A stretch of 45,168 nt of DNA from Oscillospiraceae bacterium (GTDB lineage Bacteria; Bacillota; Clostridia; Oscillospirales; Oscillospiraceae), in contig JAFSUG010000004.1 in assembly GCA_017445385.1 (NCBI GenBank), forward strand, positions 1 to 45,168, written 5' to 3'. Positions 1-6,363 of the stretch are shown one piece after another. Each line of letters starts with the position of its first letter. The stretch's first letter is position 1. The translations under genes and the position numbers were made by a program. Below the pieces are notes generated by a model that saw only the letters and a list, made by a program, of their open reading frames with translations, was not told the DNA's origin and made no database searches.

Positions 1-10
1 CGAGGAGAGG

Positions 11-73
11 AAGGACAACGAAATGAGCGATTTTTCGGGCTTGCCCGGAAATGAGCGATATGAAGTTTGTCCT
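11..73. repeat. Stem-and-direct-repeat leader before the tRNA/5S cluster
   Basis: The 80 bases before tRNA-Lys hold no gene. AGGACAA (12-18) can pair with TTGTCCT (67-73), enclosing a GC-rich hairpin around 32-51. The 11-base word AAATGAGCGAT occurs twice, at 21-31 and 49-59, on either side of that hairpin. This could be a processing stem of a larger rRNA/tRNA transcript that begins left of the window. That role is inference. I do not recognise a 23S rRNA 3' end here. Confidence 0.4.
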
Positions 74-81
74 GACGAAAT

Positions 82-157
82 GCACCTTTAGCTCAGTTGG
101 TAGAGCAACTGACTCTTAATCAGTGGGTCCCCGGTTCGAGTCCGTGAAGGTGCACCA
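82..157 (+). tRNA. tRNA-Lys (anticodon CTT)
   Basis: A full cloverleaf can be folded: acceptor GCACCTT pairs with AAGGTGC, the D arm is GCTC...GAGC, the anticodon stem is ACTGA/TCAGT with loop CTCTTAA (anticodon CTT), and the T loop is TTCGAGT. The discriminator is A and the CCA end is encoded. It decodes AAG. The T stem contains one mismatch. It is the first of three tRNAs clustered around a 5S rRNA and is probably co-transcribed with them. Confidence 0.95.
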
Positions 158-198
158 GTTTATTGAAGTGCTTCGCACTTTGATATAGAAGCGCGCAT

Positions 199-273
199 GG
201 CCCGTTGGTCAAGTGGCTAAGACAGCGGCCTCTCACGCCGTTAACATCGGTTCGAATCCGGTACGGGTCACCA
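199..273 (+). tRNA. tRNA-Glu (anticodon CTC)
   Basis: The acceptor GGCCCGT pairs with ACGGGTC (one G-T). The anticodon stem GCGGC/GCCGT encloses loop CTCTCAC, giving anticodon CTC, which reads GAG. The T loop is TTCGAAT and CCA is encoded. It lies 41 bases after tRNA-Lys and about 33 bases before the 5S gene, with no terminator between them, so it is probably part of the same transcript. Confidence 0.94.
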
Positions 274-306
274 CTTCTTAAGCGCGCACAATTGAATAGT
301 ATATAA

Positions 307-422
307 GTTGGTGCTGATTGGGGTGAGGGTCCACCTGTTCCCATACCGAACACAGAAGTTAAGCTCACTTTCGCCGAAGATACTTGTCGGGTGACTGACC
401 GGGAAAATAGGTAGTGCCAACA
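307..422 (+). rRNA. rrf: 5S ribosomal RNA
   Basis: Terminal helix strands GTTGGTGCT (from 307) and AGTGCCAAC (to about 421) pair. The conserved 5S core (ccacctgttcccataccgaac, then acagaagttaag) and the loop E/helix IV region are present. The length of about 115 nt is normal. It sits between tRNA-Glu and tRNA-Asn. In Bacillota the 5S precursor is matured by RNase M5, whose gene (rnmV) is also in this window at 19951-20532. End points are accurate to a few bases only. Confidence 0.93.
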
Positions 423-429
423 TATATAT

Positions 430-505
430 TCCTCCTTAGCTCAGTCGGTAGAGCGACGGACTGTTAATCCGTGTGTCGTTGGTTCGAGTCCAACAGGGGG
501 AGCCA
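430..505 (+). tRNA. tRNA-Asn (anticodon GTT)
   Basis: Acceptor TCCTCCT pairs with AGGGGGA. The anticodon stem ACGGA/TCCGT has loop CTGTTAA (anticodon GTT). The T arm is TTGG-TTCGAGT-CCAA, the discriminator is G and CCA is encoded. It is the last gene of the cluster and is followed directly by a terminator. Its T-arm sequence (483-496) is repeated in inverted orientation at 557-570. Confidence 0.95.
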
Positions 506-542
506 AAACAAAGCATCGTCCATCCGGACGGTGCTTTGTTTT
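502..542 (+). terminator. Terminator of the tRNA/5S cluster
   Basis: A long stem, AAAACAAAGCA and CGTCC pairing with GGACG and TGCTTTGTTTT, has a four-base loop and ends in a short T run. It begins right after the CCA end of tRNA-Asn and closes the transcript. Confidence 0.85.
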
Positions 543-556
543 ACATTCAGAATTAT

Positions 557-606
557 CTGTTGGACTCGAAAGGCGGCTCTTGGCGACAGTCGTGTTAGCA
601 TAACAC
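557..606. repeat. Inverted tRNA T-arm copy plus GGCGGCTCTTGGCG word and hairpin
   Basis: Bases 557-570 are the exact reverse complement of tRNA-Asn 483-496 (14 nt). They are followed at 572-585 by GGCGGCTCTTGGCG and at 592-606 by a hairpin (GTGTTA/TAACAC). The same 14-base word followed by a hairpin occurs at 31942-31975 next to tRNA-Pro, again near a partial tRNA copy. This suggests a small tRNA-associated repeat family. The function is unknown. Confidence 0.5.
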
Positions 607-634
607 ACCGCGCAAGTCGGTACTTTTGGACAGA

Positions 635-663
635 TTGAGACGCTTATCCTTTTATGCTATAAT
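635..663 (+). promoter_or_regulatory. Sigma-A promoter for the YdeI-like gene
   Basis: TTGAGA (635-640), a 17-base spacer and TATAAT (658-663) with an upstream TG (TGC-TATAAT, extended -10). It lies 43 bases before the chosen start at 707. Confidence 0.75.
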
Positions 664-706
664 ACACAAATAGAAATGGACAAATCAGGATTTGCGTGGT
701 GATGAT

Positions 707-1279
707 ATGAGCGAGAAAATGCACGTATTTTATACCGATCGCCTACAGTGGCGTGAATGGCTATCGAAGCATTTTGAAACGGAAAGTGAAATATGGTTTG
801 TGTTTCCGACTGTTTCGTCCGGAGAGAAAGGCGTATCATACAACGATGCAGTGGAAGAGGCGCTTTGCTTCGGATGGATCGACGGACGAGCCGGAACACT
901 TGACGAGTCCCATCAGCTGCGGCGTTTTACTCCGCGCAAAAAAGGCAGCGGATATTCGCAACCGAATATCGAGCGATTGATTTATCTTGATTCGTGTGGA
1001 CTGATCCATCCGAAAGTCAGGACATCCGTTGAAGAGATTATAAAAAAGCCGTTTGTGTTTCCGGAGGATATTCTTGATGCAATCCGTCAAGACGATATCG
1101 CATGGAAGAATTATCAAACGTTTTCCGAACCGTATCGAAGAATTCGTATCGCTTACATAGACGCGGCAAGAAAGCGCCCGGAAGAATTCAGAAAGCGGCT
1201 CGATAATTTCATCAAGAAAACGAGAGAGAACAAGCTGATAATCGGCTATGGAGGCGTCGAAAAGTATTACGGCAGATAG
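707..1279 (+). CDS. YdeI/OmpD-associated family protein
   Basis: A 190-residue soluble protein with the features of the YdeI/OmdA-like (bacteriocin-protection) family: an N-terminal segment about being able to place a residue in a 'W..W.' context, EEALCFGWIDG near residues 51-61, then RFTPRKKGSGYSQPN. A positively charged tail follows, ending in GGVEKYYGR. The biochemical role of the family is poorly known and I assign none. The start at 707 was chosen because GGTGAT lies just upstream; a TTG five codons earlier (692) is in frame. It has its own promoter and no partner gene, so it is probably monocistronic. Confidence 0.8.
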   Translation: MSEKMHVFYTDRLQWREWLSKHFETESEIWFVFPTVSSGEKGVSYNDAVEEALCFGWIDGRAGTLDESHQLRRFTPRKKGSGYSQPNIERLIYLDSCGLIHPKVRTSVEEIIKKPFVFPEDILDAIRQDDIAWKNYQTFSEPYRRIRIAYIDAARKRPEEFRKRLDNFIKKTRENKLIIGYGGVEKYYGR

Positions 1280-1296
1280 ATAAATACCGACTGTTG

Positions 1297-1305
1297 TGCT
1301 ATAAT
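1297..1305 (+). promoter_or_regulatory. Extended -10 promoter for the PPC-domain gene
   Basis: TGC-TATAAT at 1297-1305 has no convincing -35 box 17 bases upstream. The sequence around it, gtgctataatacgca, resembles the -10 region at 656-667. Confidence 0.55.
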
Positions 1306-1336
1306 ACGCACAACTAAGGCTGGAATGGGTGATCTT

Positions 1337-1774
1337 ATGGAATACAGAAAATATAGCAATACCGTATATATCCGCATGGACAAAGGCGATGAAATTATAG
1401 CCTCTATTTTGGAAGTTTGCAGAAAAGAGGGAATCTCTTCCGCTGTGTTTAGTGGGATCGGCGGCTGCAGCGAAGCGCAGGTTCAGACGTTTTTGCCGGA
1501 GCGCAAGGCGTTTGAAACGCAGACGCTCCGCGGAATGCTGGAGCTTGTATCGCTTTCGGGCAATGTAATCACCGATGACCGCGGTGAGCTATCCCACCAT
1601 ACACACGCATTGCTTTCCTATAAACAAGGCGAGCAGCACTGCGTTGCAGCCGGGCATATGAAGTCTATCACCGTCCTGTACACGGCGGAAATTGAATTAC
1701 GACCTGTTGTAGGCGGAACGATCCGGCGGCAGTTCGATCCGGAAACGGGTACAGGCTTCTGGAGTTTTCAGTAA
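1337..1774 (+). CDS. PPC-domain (DUF296) putative DNA-binding protein
   Basis: A 145-residue protein that matches the plant-and-prokaryote-conserved (PPC/DUF296) domain along its whole length. Visible features are an N-terminal MEYRKYSNTVYIRMDKGDEI strand region, GIGGCSEAQV, then HTHALLS and GGHM-like AAGHMKS segments whose histidines form the metal-binding cluster known in bacterial members. These proteins trimerise. In bacteria the function is mostly unknown, though DNA binding is often assumed by analogy with plant AHL proteins. The alternative start at 1325 (AAGG upstream) would add four residues. It is a single gene with its own extended -10 promoter. Confidence 0.8.
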   Translation: MEYRKYSNTVYIRMDKGDEIIASILEVCRKEGISSAVFSGIGGCSEAQVQTFLPERKAFETQTLRGMLELVSLSGNVITDDRGELSHHTHALLSYKQGEQHCVAAGHMKSITVLYTAEIELRPVVGGTIRRQFDPETGTGFWSFQ

Positions 1775-1972
1775 CTGTTTCCGAAAACGTTTGTTTCTAA
1801 CGGCGCAAAGCCGCTGATTTCATTCAGCCCGTAGACCACTCGTACAAAGTCCGTCTTCCTTTATAGTTCGCCTGCACGCAAGACAAATCATGGAATCATT
1901 CAAAGGCGGTTGTGTTTCACCAACTAAATTGATAGAATTATGATAAGGAATAATCAATCGAGGTGTATATGT
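1775..1972. other. Intergenic region with promoter
   Basis: About 200 bases without a gene. There is no convincing terminator after the PPC gene. TTGTGT (1910-1915), 17 bases and TAGAAT (1933-1938) form a probable sigma-A promoter for the SLH protein. Nothing else is recognised. Confidence 0.5.
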
Positions 1973-3337
1973 ATGAGATTCAAACGATCGCTTTTGGGAT
2001 TGCTGCTTCTGCTTGCGATGAGCCTACTGCTCACGGTCGGCGCACTTGCCGCTGCGCCGGCGGCAGCCGGAGCGACGGATGATCAGGCTTGGTGCTCTGC
2101 GGAGTGTCTGCATTCCATGGGGATCATCAACGGAATCGGTCAGGACAGTGCCGGCCAGCCTCTATACCAATTGGGACGTCCGATTACGCGCGAGGAAGCG
2201 ATCACAGTCATCGTCAGACTGATCGGCGCTGAAAAAGACGCGCTGGAAGGAGCCTGGGATATTCCGTTTGAGGATGTCTCGGATTGGGCAAGTCCATATG
2301 TGGGCTATGCCTATCACCATAAAATCACGCTCGGAACATCGACCTCTCGCTTTTCAGGGAGTAACGCGGTTTCGGCAGAGCAGTATCTGACCTTTTTGCT
2401 TCGGACGCTGCAATACACAGACCCCGCAGATTTCACATGGGATGCGCCGTTTGCTCTGGCAGACAGGCTCGGTATCACCTATGGCGAATACGCAAATGGC
2501 TGCGATTTTCTGCGCGGAGACGTGTGCTACGTGACGTGGAATGCCATGACGGTTTCCATGAAAGATGGAACCGCCTGCCTTGCCGGAACGCTGCGCGACT
2601 TACCTGCACAGGCAAAAAGAATCTTTACTTATGAACCCGGTTTCCTGTTCAGTTGGTATAACGATGCAGGGACTGCCACTTACATTGCCTATTATTCGAC
2701 CGGCTGTGAGTTGATCAATCAATATGAGATACCCGTGGAGAAGGACGGCTTGGATTACGTTACTTTAACGCCGGACGGGACTTCCAGGTTCGCTTCGCCA
2801 CGTTATTATTATGGGCTGTCCGGCCTGTATCAGGCCAACGGTTCTGCGCTGACGCAGGTTAGTAAACGGCCTGTTTGCGATCTGTGCTTTTACCGTGCAG
2901 GGGCGAGGTCGATGGGTCCTGTCATTCTTACAGGCGACGCCAACGCGATCTTCCCCTCTGCATATCATTCATACGGCGGAGATACGATCATAGAATTGCG
3001 AACAGATCTCGACACTGTTTCGGAAGAGATTCTGGTTAACCCGTCATCCGAGCATGGGATCAAAATTGACGATCTTTTTTCTTCGGATTCTTCTGTATGC
3101 TTTCGAGCAGCCAAAGCGCAGGATGACGGCAAACGGTCTGTCTGCTATTATGTGCTGTTTCAAAAGTACGATCAGGTAAGTGCGCACGCTTATTATGATA
3201 TCTTTGCCGAGGGCTATTGGGAAAACTGCGCCGAAATAGATGATCCACCGCAAGAAAGAGAGAGCGGTGTATTTGCTGGGGAAAAGTGGCAGGCTGAAAC
3301 GGAACGCTTAATTGCTTTGGGGCTGTATCACGAATAG
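1973..3337 (+). CDS. Secreted S-layer-homology (SLH) domain protein
   Basis: A 454-residue exported protein. Residues 1 to about 30 are a signal peptide (MRFKRS, a long Leu run, then LAAAPAAA). Residues about 35-190 hold two SLH-like modules: ITREEAITVIVRLIG and FEDVSDWASPYVGYAYHHKI, then a second with AEQYLTFLLRTL. SLH modules bind secondary cell-wall polymers, so the protein is probably surface-anchored. The remaining C-terminal half of about 250 residues is not recognised; it is rich in Tyr and Cys (for example TYIAYYSTGC and PVCDLCFYRAG) and may be a beta-rich ligand domain. The start was chosen by AGGTG seven bases upstream and by the signal peptide. The 11 codons before it are in frame but unsupported. 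Confidence 0.8.
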   Translation: MRFKRSLLGLLLLLAMSLLLTVGALAAAPAAAGATDDQAWCSAECLHSMGIINGIGQDSAGQPLYQLGRPITREEAITVIVRLIGAEKDALEGAWDIPFEDVSDWASPYVGYAYHHKITLGTSTSRFSGSNAVSAEQYLTFLLRTLQYTDPADFTWDAPFALADRLGITYGEYANGCDFLRGDVCYVTWNAMTVSMKDGTACLAGTLRDLPAQAKRIFTYEPGFLFSWYNDAGTATYIAYYSTGCELINQYEIPVEKDGLDYVTLTPDGTSRFASPRYYYGLSGLYQANGSALTQVSKRPVCDLCFYRAGARSMGPVILTGDANAIFPSAYHSYGGDTIIELRTDLDTVSEEILVNPSSEHGIKIDDLFSSDSSVCFRAAKAQDDGKRSVCYYVLFQKYDQVSAHAYYDIFAEGYWENCAEIDDPPQERESGVFAGEKWQAETERLIALGLYHE

Positions 3338-3411
3338 CATTGACAATAAGATTTCGCCGTGTTAATAGCGCAGGTTTAGACAAACATACACGCAGAGAGG
3401 AGGAAATTGCA

Positions 3412-3894
3412 ATGAAAACCTTGATTGTTTACTACTCCCTGGAGGGGAACACAAAGTACGCGGCGGACAAGATCGCGCAGGCGATCGGGGCGGATACGCT
3501 GCAACTTGTGCCGAAGAAGGCGTACAGCGATAAGGGCTTTTCCAAATTCCTTTGGGGCGGAAAAAGCGCGCTGATGGCGGAGAAACCGGAGCTGGAACTG
3601 ATCGACGCGAACCTTGACGAATATGAGCAGATCGTTTTCGGATTCCCTGTCTGGGCAGGGACGTTTACGCCGCCTCTGCGGACTTTTATCGAAGAAAATC
3701 TCGCAGCGCTGAAAAGCAAGAAAATCGCCGCATTTGCCTGCCAGAGCGGCGCAGGCGGCGAAAAGGCGATTGAGAAGCTGCGCGCGCTGATCGGCGCAGA
3801 GAAGCTCGAAGCGACGGCGGTATTCCGCGATCCGAAAGGGAAGCCCTCGCAGGATAAGGACGCGCAGATTGCAGCGTTTAGCGAAAGACTGTAA
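3412..3894 (+). CDS. Flavodoxin family protein
   Basis: A 160-residue flavodoxin. The N-terminal MKTLIVYYSLEGNT contains the FMN phosphate-binding loop (S-x-x-G-N-T, residues 9-14). FGFPVWAGTFTPPLRTF (around 80-96) matches the isoalloxazine-contacting loop of the short-chain flavodoxin/NAD(P)H-reductase-like group, followed by FACQSGAGGEKA. It acts as a cytosolic FMN redox carrier or quinone-type reductase; the partner is not evident here. The start is set by GAGGAGG eight bases upstream. TTGACA at 3340-3345 could be a -35 box, but its -10 is poor. A terminator follows directly. Confidence 0.87.
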   Translation: MKTLIVYYSLEGNTKYAADKIAQAIGADTLQLVPKKAYSDKGFSKFLWGGKSALMAEKPELELIDANLDEYEQIVFGFPVWAGTFTPPLRTFIEENLAALKSKKIAAFACQSGAGGEKAIEKLRALIGAEKLEATAVFRDPKGKPSQDKDAQIAAFSERL

Positions 3895-3897
3895 ACA

Positions 3898-3933
3898 AAA
3901 ACACCGGGGAACAACTGTTCCTCGGTGTTTTTT
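3898..3933. terminator. Bidirectional terminator, flavodoxin / oxidoreductase
   Basis: Stem ACACCG-GGAACA / TGTTCC-CGGTGT has T runs on both strands. It lies between the convergent flavodoxin gene (ends 3894) and the Gfo/Idh/MocA gene (ends 3943 on the minus strand). Confidence 0.85.
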
Positions 3934-3942
3934 TTCTGTATT

Positions 3943-5193
3943 TTATTTGCAGAATTCTTCCACGTCTACGGTTTCGCCGCCGTGCGTACGGGAATACTCC
4001 GCCGCGAAGGCGAGGTAGTGGCTTTCGGTGGAACGGTCGATCACGGTGATGGAGCTTGTATCAAAGTCGACGCCCTGATAGAGCTTGATCACATCGTCGA
4101 GCATTCTGCCGTCGCCGCCGCCATGACCGGTTGTATCGGTGTAGAGCGGGGAGAGGTCGAATTCCTGCTCCGGCTGACCGAACAGGCGCAGCGTGAACTT
4201 CATCTCTTTCATCTCGCCCACGATATCGCCCTTTGTGCCGAAAATGTGAATCCAGCGCGACTGGCGGCTTGTGAAGCCGGTCATCGTGAAGCTGATCGTG
4301 CAGCCGTCGTCCATCAGCATATTGACGACTTCATGGTCAACAACGTCGTTGTCCATCTGATAGATGCAGCGGCCGTAATCGGTGGTGCGGAGGCACTCCA
4401 TGATGTTCTCTTCGGTGGGTTCGGGATGCAGGACCGTTGCCGGCCACTGGGGGATACGGGAAAGATAATACTTCACTGCGTTTGCCGGGCAATCCTCAAC
4501 CGGGCAGCCGTCCGAGCAGCGCGCAGGCGCGCCTTCCGGGCAATGCTCCTTATTGAAGAAGTCCAGCGAGCCGAAGGATGTGATTTTTTTGCAGGTTCTG
4601 CCGGTGAGCCACAGAAACAGATCAAGGTCATGGCAGGATTTTGCAAGGATCATCGGGCTGGAGGTCTTGCTGTTGTGCCAGTTGCCGCGCACGAAGCTGT
4701 GGCAGAAGTGGTGGTAGCCGACCTGCTCGGTTGCTTCAATGGATTCAACCTTGCCGATCACGCCGTCATCGAGCATTTTCTTGATGTGCTGATAGAAGAT
4801 CGTATAGCGCAGAACGTGGCAAACGATGATGCGGCGATTATACTTATGCGCTGTTTCCACGATTTTGCGGCAGTCTTCCATGTTGTCGGCGATCGGTTTT
4901 TCGAGAACGAGGTCGTAGCCCTTTTCCATTGCGGCAATGGAATGCGCAAGATGCTGCTTGTCCTGCGAGGCGATGATCATGATGTCCGCCATTTTCGGCT
5001 GCTTGAGCATCTCCTCGCCGCTGGAGAAAACACGCTCGGGCGGCAGATGCAGGAAAGCGTTCGTTGCTTCCGTGCGCACGGGGCGGTTGTCCGCGATCGC
5101 AACGACCTCGGCACCTTCCTTCGTGCTGAGACGGTATGCGTAGTTCTTGCCGCGGTTACCAACGCCGAGAATTGCAAATGTTACCTTTTTCAT
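3943..5193 (-). CDS. Gfo/Idh/MocA family oxidoreductase with Cys cluster
   Basis: A 416-residue NAD(P)-dependent sugar-type dehydrogenase. The N-terminal Rossmann fold has GVGNRG (residues 10-15). EKP (98-100) carries the family's catalytic Lys99, and SCHDLDLF (187-194) supplies the usual active-site His. The C-terminal half is the alpha/beta substrate domain. A Cys-rich insertion (C201, C218, C226, C230, C235) looks like a structural metal site. It lies 56 bp downstream of nagA on the same strand with no terminator between, so it is probably the third gene of the amino-sugar operon. This suggests an amino-sugar or glycoside substrate (inference). The start is set by GGGAGTG; upstream in-frame Met codons lie in nagA-side sequence. 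Confidence 0.85.
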   Translation of the reverse strand: MKKVTFAILGVGNRGKNYAYRLSTKEGAEVVAIADNRPVRTEATNAFLHLPPERVFSSGEEMLKQPKMADIMIIASQDKQHLAHSIAAMEKGYDLVLEKPIADNMEDCRKIVETAHKYNRRIIVCHVLRYTIFYQHIKKMLDDGVIGKVESIEATEQVGYHHFCHSFVRGNWHNSKTSSPMILAKSCHDLDLFLWLTGRTCKKITSFGSLDFFNKEHCPEGAPARCSDGCPVEDCPANAVKYYLSRIPQWPATVLHPEPTEENIMECLRTTDYGRCIYQMDNDVVDHEVVNMLMDDGCTISFTMTGFTSRQSRWIHIFGTKGDIVGEMKEMKFTLRLFGQPEQEFDLSPLYTDTTGHGGGDGRMLDDVIKLYQGVDFDTSSITVIDRSTESHYLAFAAEYSRTHGGETVDVEEFCK

Positions 5194-5249
5194 AAAATCA
5201 CTCCCATTTCGAATTATATCACATGATGAAAAAACTGTAAAGCGGTAGA

Positions 5250-6362
5250 TTAGATTGCCGCGCCTTGCAAATAAACCGTTCGCAGCTGCAGCGCATCGTC
5301 CATAATCAGGAAGTCTGCGCGCGCGCCTGCGGCGATGCATCCGATCTCGCCGGATAAGCCGATTGCCTTGGCAGGCGTTGCGGTTGCGGCGAGGATTGCC
5401 TGCTCTACCGGAATGCCGAACGATACCGCGTTTTGCAGATCGGTCAGCAGGTCGGAGGCCGCGCCTGCGATTGTGCCGTCGCGCAGCCGCGCTACGCCGT
5501 CGGTAACGGTTACGGTCTGTCCGCTCAGCTCATAAGCGCCGTTTGGCATCGCGCAGCAGCGCAGCGCGTCGGAGATCAGACAAATGCGGTTCGGGAAAAG
5601 CCGGAATGCCGCGCGGACGGACGATGGATGCACGTGGTAGCCGTCGCAGATCAGCTCCGCCGTTACGAAATCGCGCTCCATGCCTGCGCCGATCACGCCG
5701 GGGCTGCGGTGGTGCAGGGGCGGCATTGCGTTATACAGATGCGTGATATGCCTGCCGCCTGCATCGAAAAAGGCTGAGGCCTCTTCGTAGGTGGCGTTTG
5801 TATGCGTCGCAGATACGGTGCAGTTCGCGCTTTTCGTAAACGCAAGCGCACCCTCCAGCTCCGGGGCGATGGAAACGATCCGCACCAGATCGCCGCAGAG
5901 GGTTTGCAGCGCATGAAACTCCTCGGCGGAGGGCAGCCGCAGATACGCTGGGTTCTGCGCGCCGGCTTTCACGGGATTCACGTAAGGTCCTTCCATGTGA
6001 ATGCCGGCAACGTTCGCGCAGTCCGGTTTCGGACGCTTTTTCAGCGCGTCTGCCGAGGCAAACACGGTTTTCAGCGTTTCAAACGGCAGAGACATGGACG
6101 TTGGACAAAACGACGTAACGCCGCGTGATGCAAGGTACCGTGCAATTACTTCCAGCCCGGCAGCATCGCCATCGGAGAAGTCTTTGCCGGAATTGCCGTG
6201 GTGGTGGATATCCACAAGACCGGGGATCACAAGCATTCCGTGCAGATCTTCGCCTTCCGAGGCGCCGAGTTCGATCTCTGCAAACCGTCCGTTTTCAATG
6301 CGGAAGCCGCCTTCGTGAAATTGCCCGTCCGGCAGAAAGAGCCGTCCGTTGCGAAAGCGCAT
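5250..6362 (-). CDS. nagA: N-acetylglucosamine-6-phosphate deacetylase
   Basis: A 370-residue amidohydrolase-superfamily TIM barrel. It converts GlcNAc-6-P to glucosamine-6-P and acetate in the cytosol. Visible metal and active-site residues are H53/H55 in DIHHHG, E124 in MEGPY, H187 in ATHTNAT, H208 in THLYNAMPP and D265 in LISDAL. The KAGAQNP segment after MEGPY is typical of NagA. The start at 6362 lies one base after the stop of the NagB-ROK gene (TGAtATG), so translation is probably coupled. The product is the substrate of the upstream gene's NagB domain. The length is normal. Confidence 0.95.
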   Translation of the reverse strand: MRFRNGRLFLPDGQFHEGGFRIENGRFAEIELGASEGEDLHGMLVIPGLVDIHHHGNSGKDFSDGDAAGLEVIARYLASRGVTSFCPTSMSLPFETLKTVFASADALKKRPKPDCANVAGIHMEGPYVNPVKAGAQNPAYLRLPSAEEFHALQTLCGDLVRIVSIAPELEGALAFTKSANCTVSATHTNATYEEASAFFDAGGRHITHLYNAMPPLHHRSPGVIGAGMERDFVTAELICDGYHVHPSSVRAAFRLFPNRICLISDALRCCAMPNGAYELSGQTVTVTDGVARLRDGTIAGAASDLLTDLQNAVSFGIPVEQAILAATATPAKAIGLSGEIGCIAAGARADFLIMDDALQLRTVYLQGAAI

Positions 6363-6363
6363 A

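Noticed and set aside
1-80. 3' end of 23S rRNA
   Set aside because: I do not recognise conserved 23S terminal sequence here. The stretch is better described as a leader with a hairpin.
120-368. 82-codon minus-strand frame across the tRNA/5S region
   Set aside because: It lies over tRNA-Lys, tRNA-Glu and the 5S rRNA. It is not a protein gene.
3925-5226. 433-codon open frame on the plus strand opposite the oxidoreductase
   Set aside because: It is a shadow of the GC-rich minus-strand gene, with no ribosome binding site and no recognisable protein motif.
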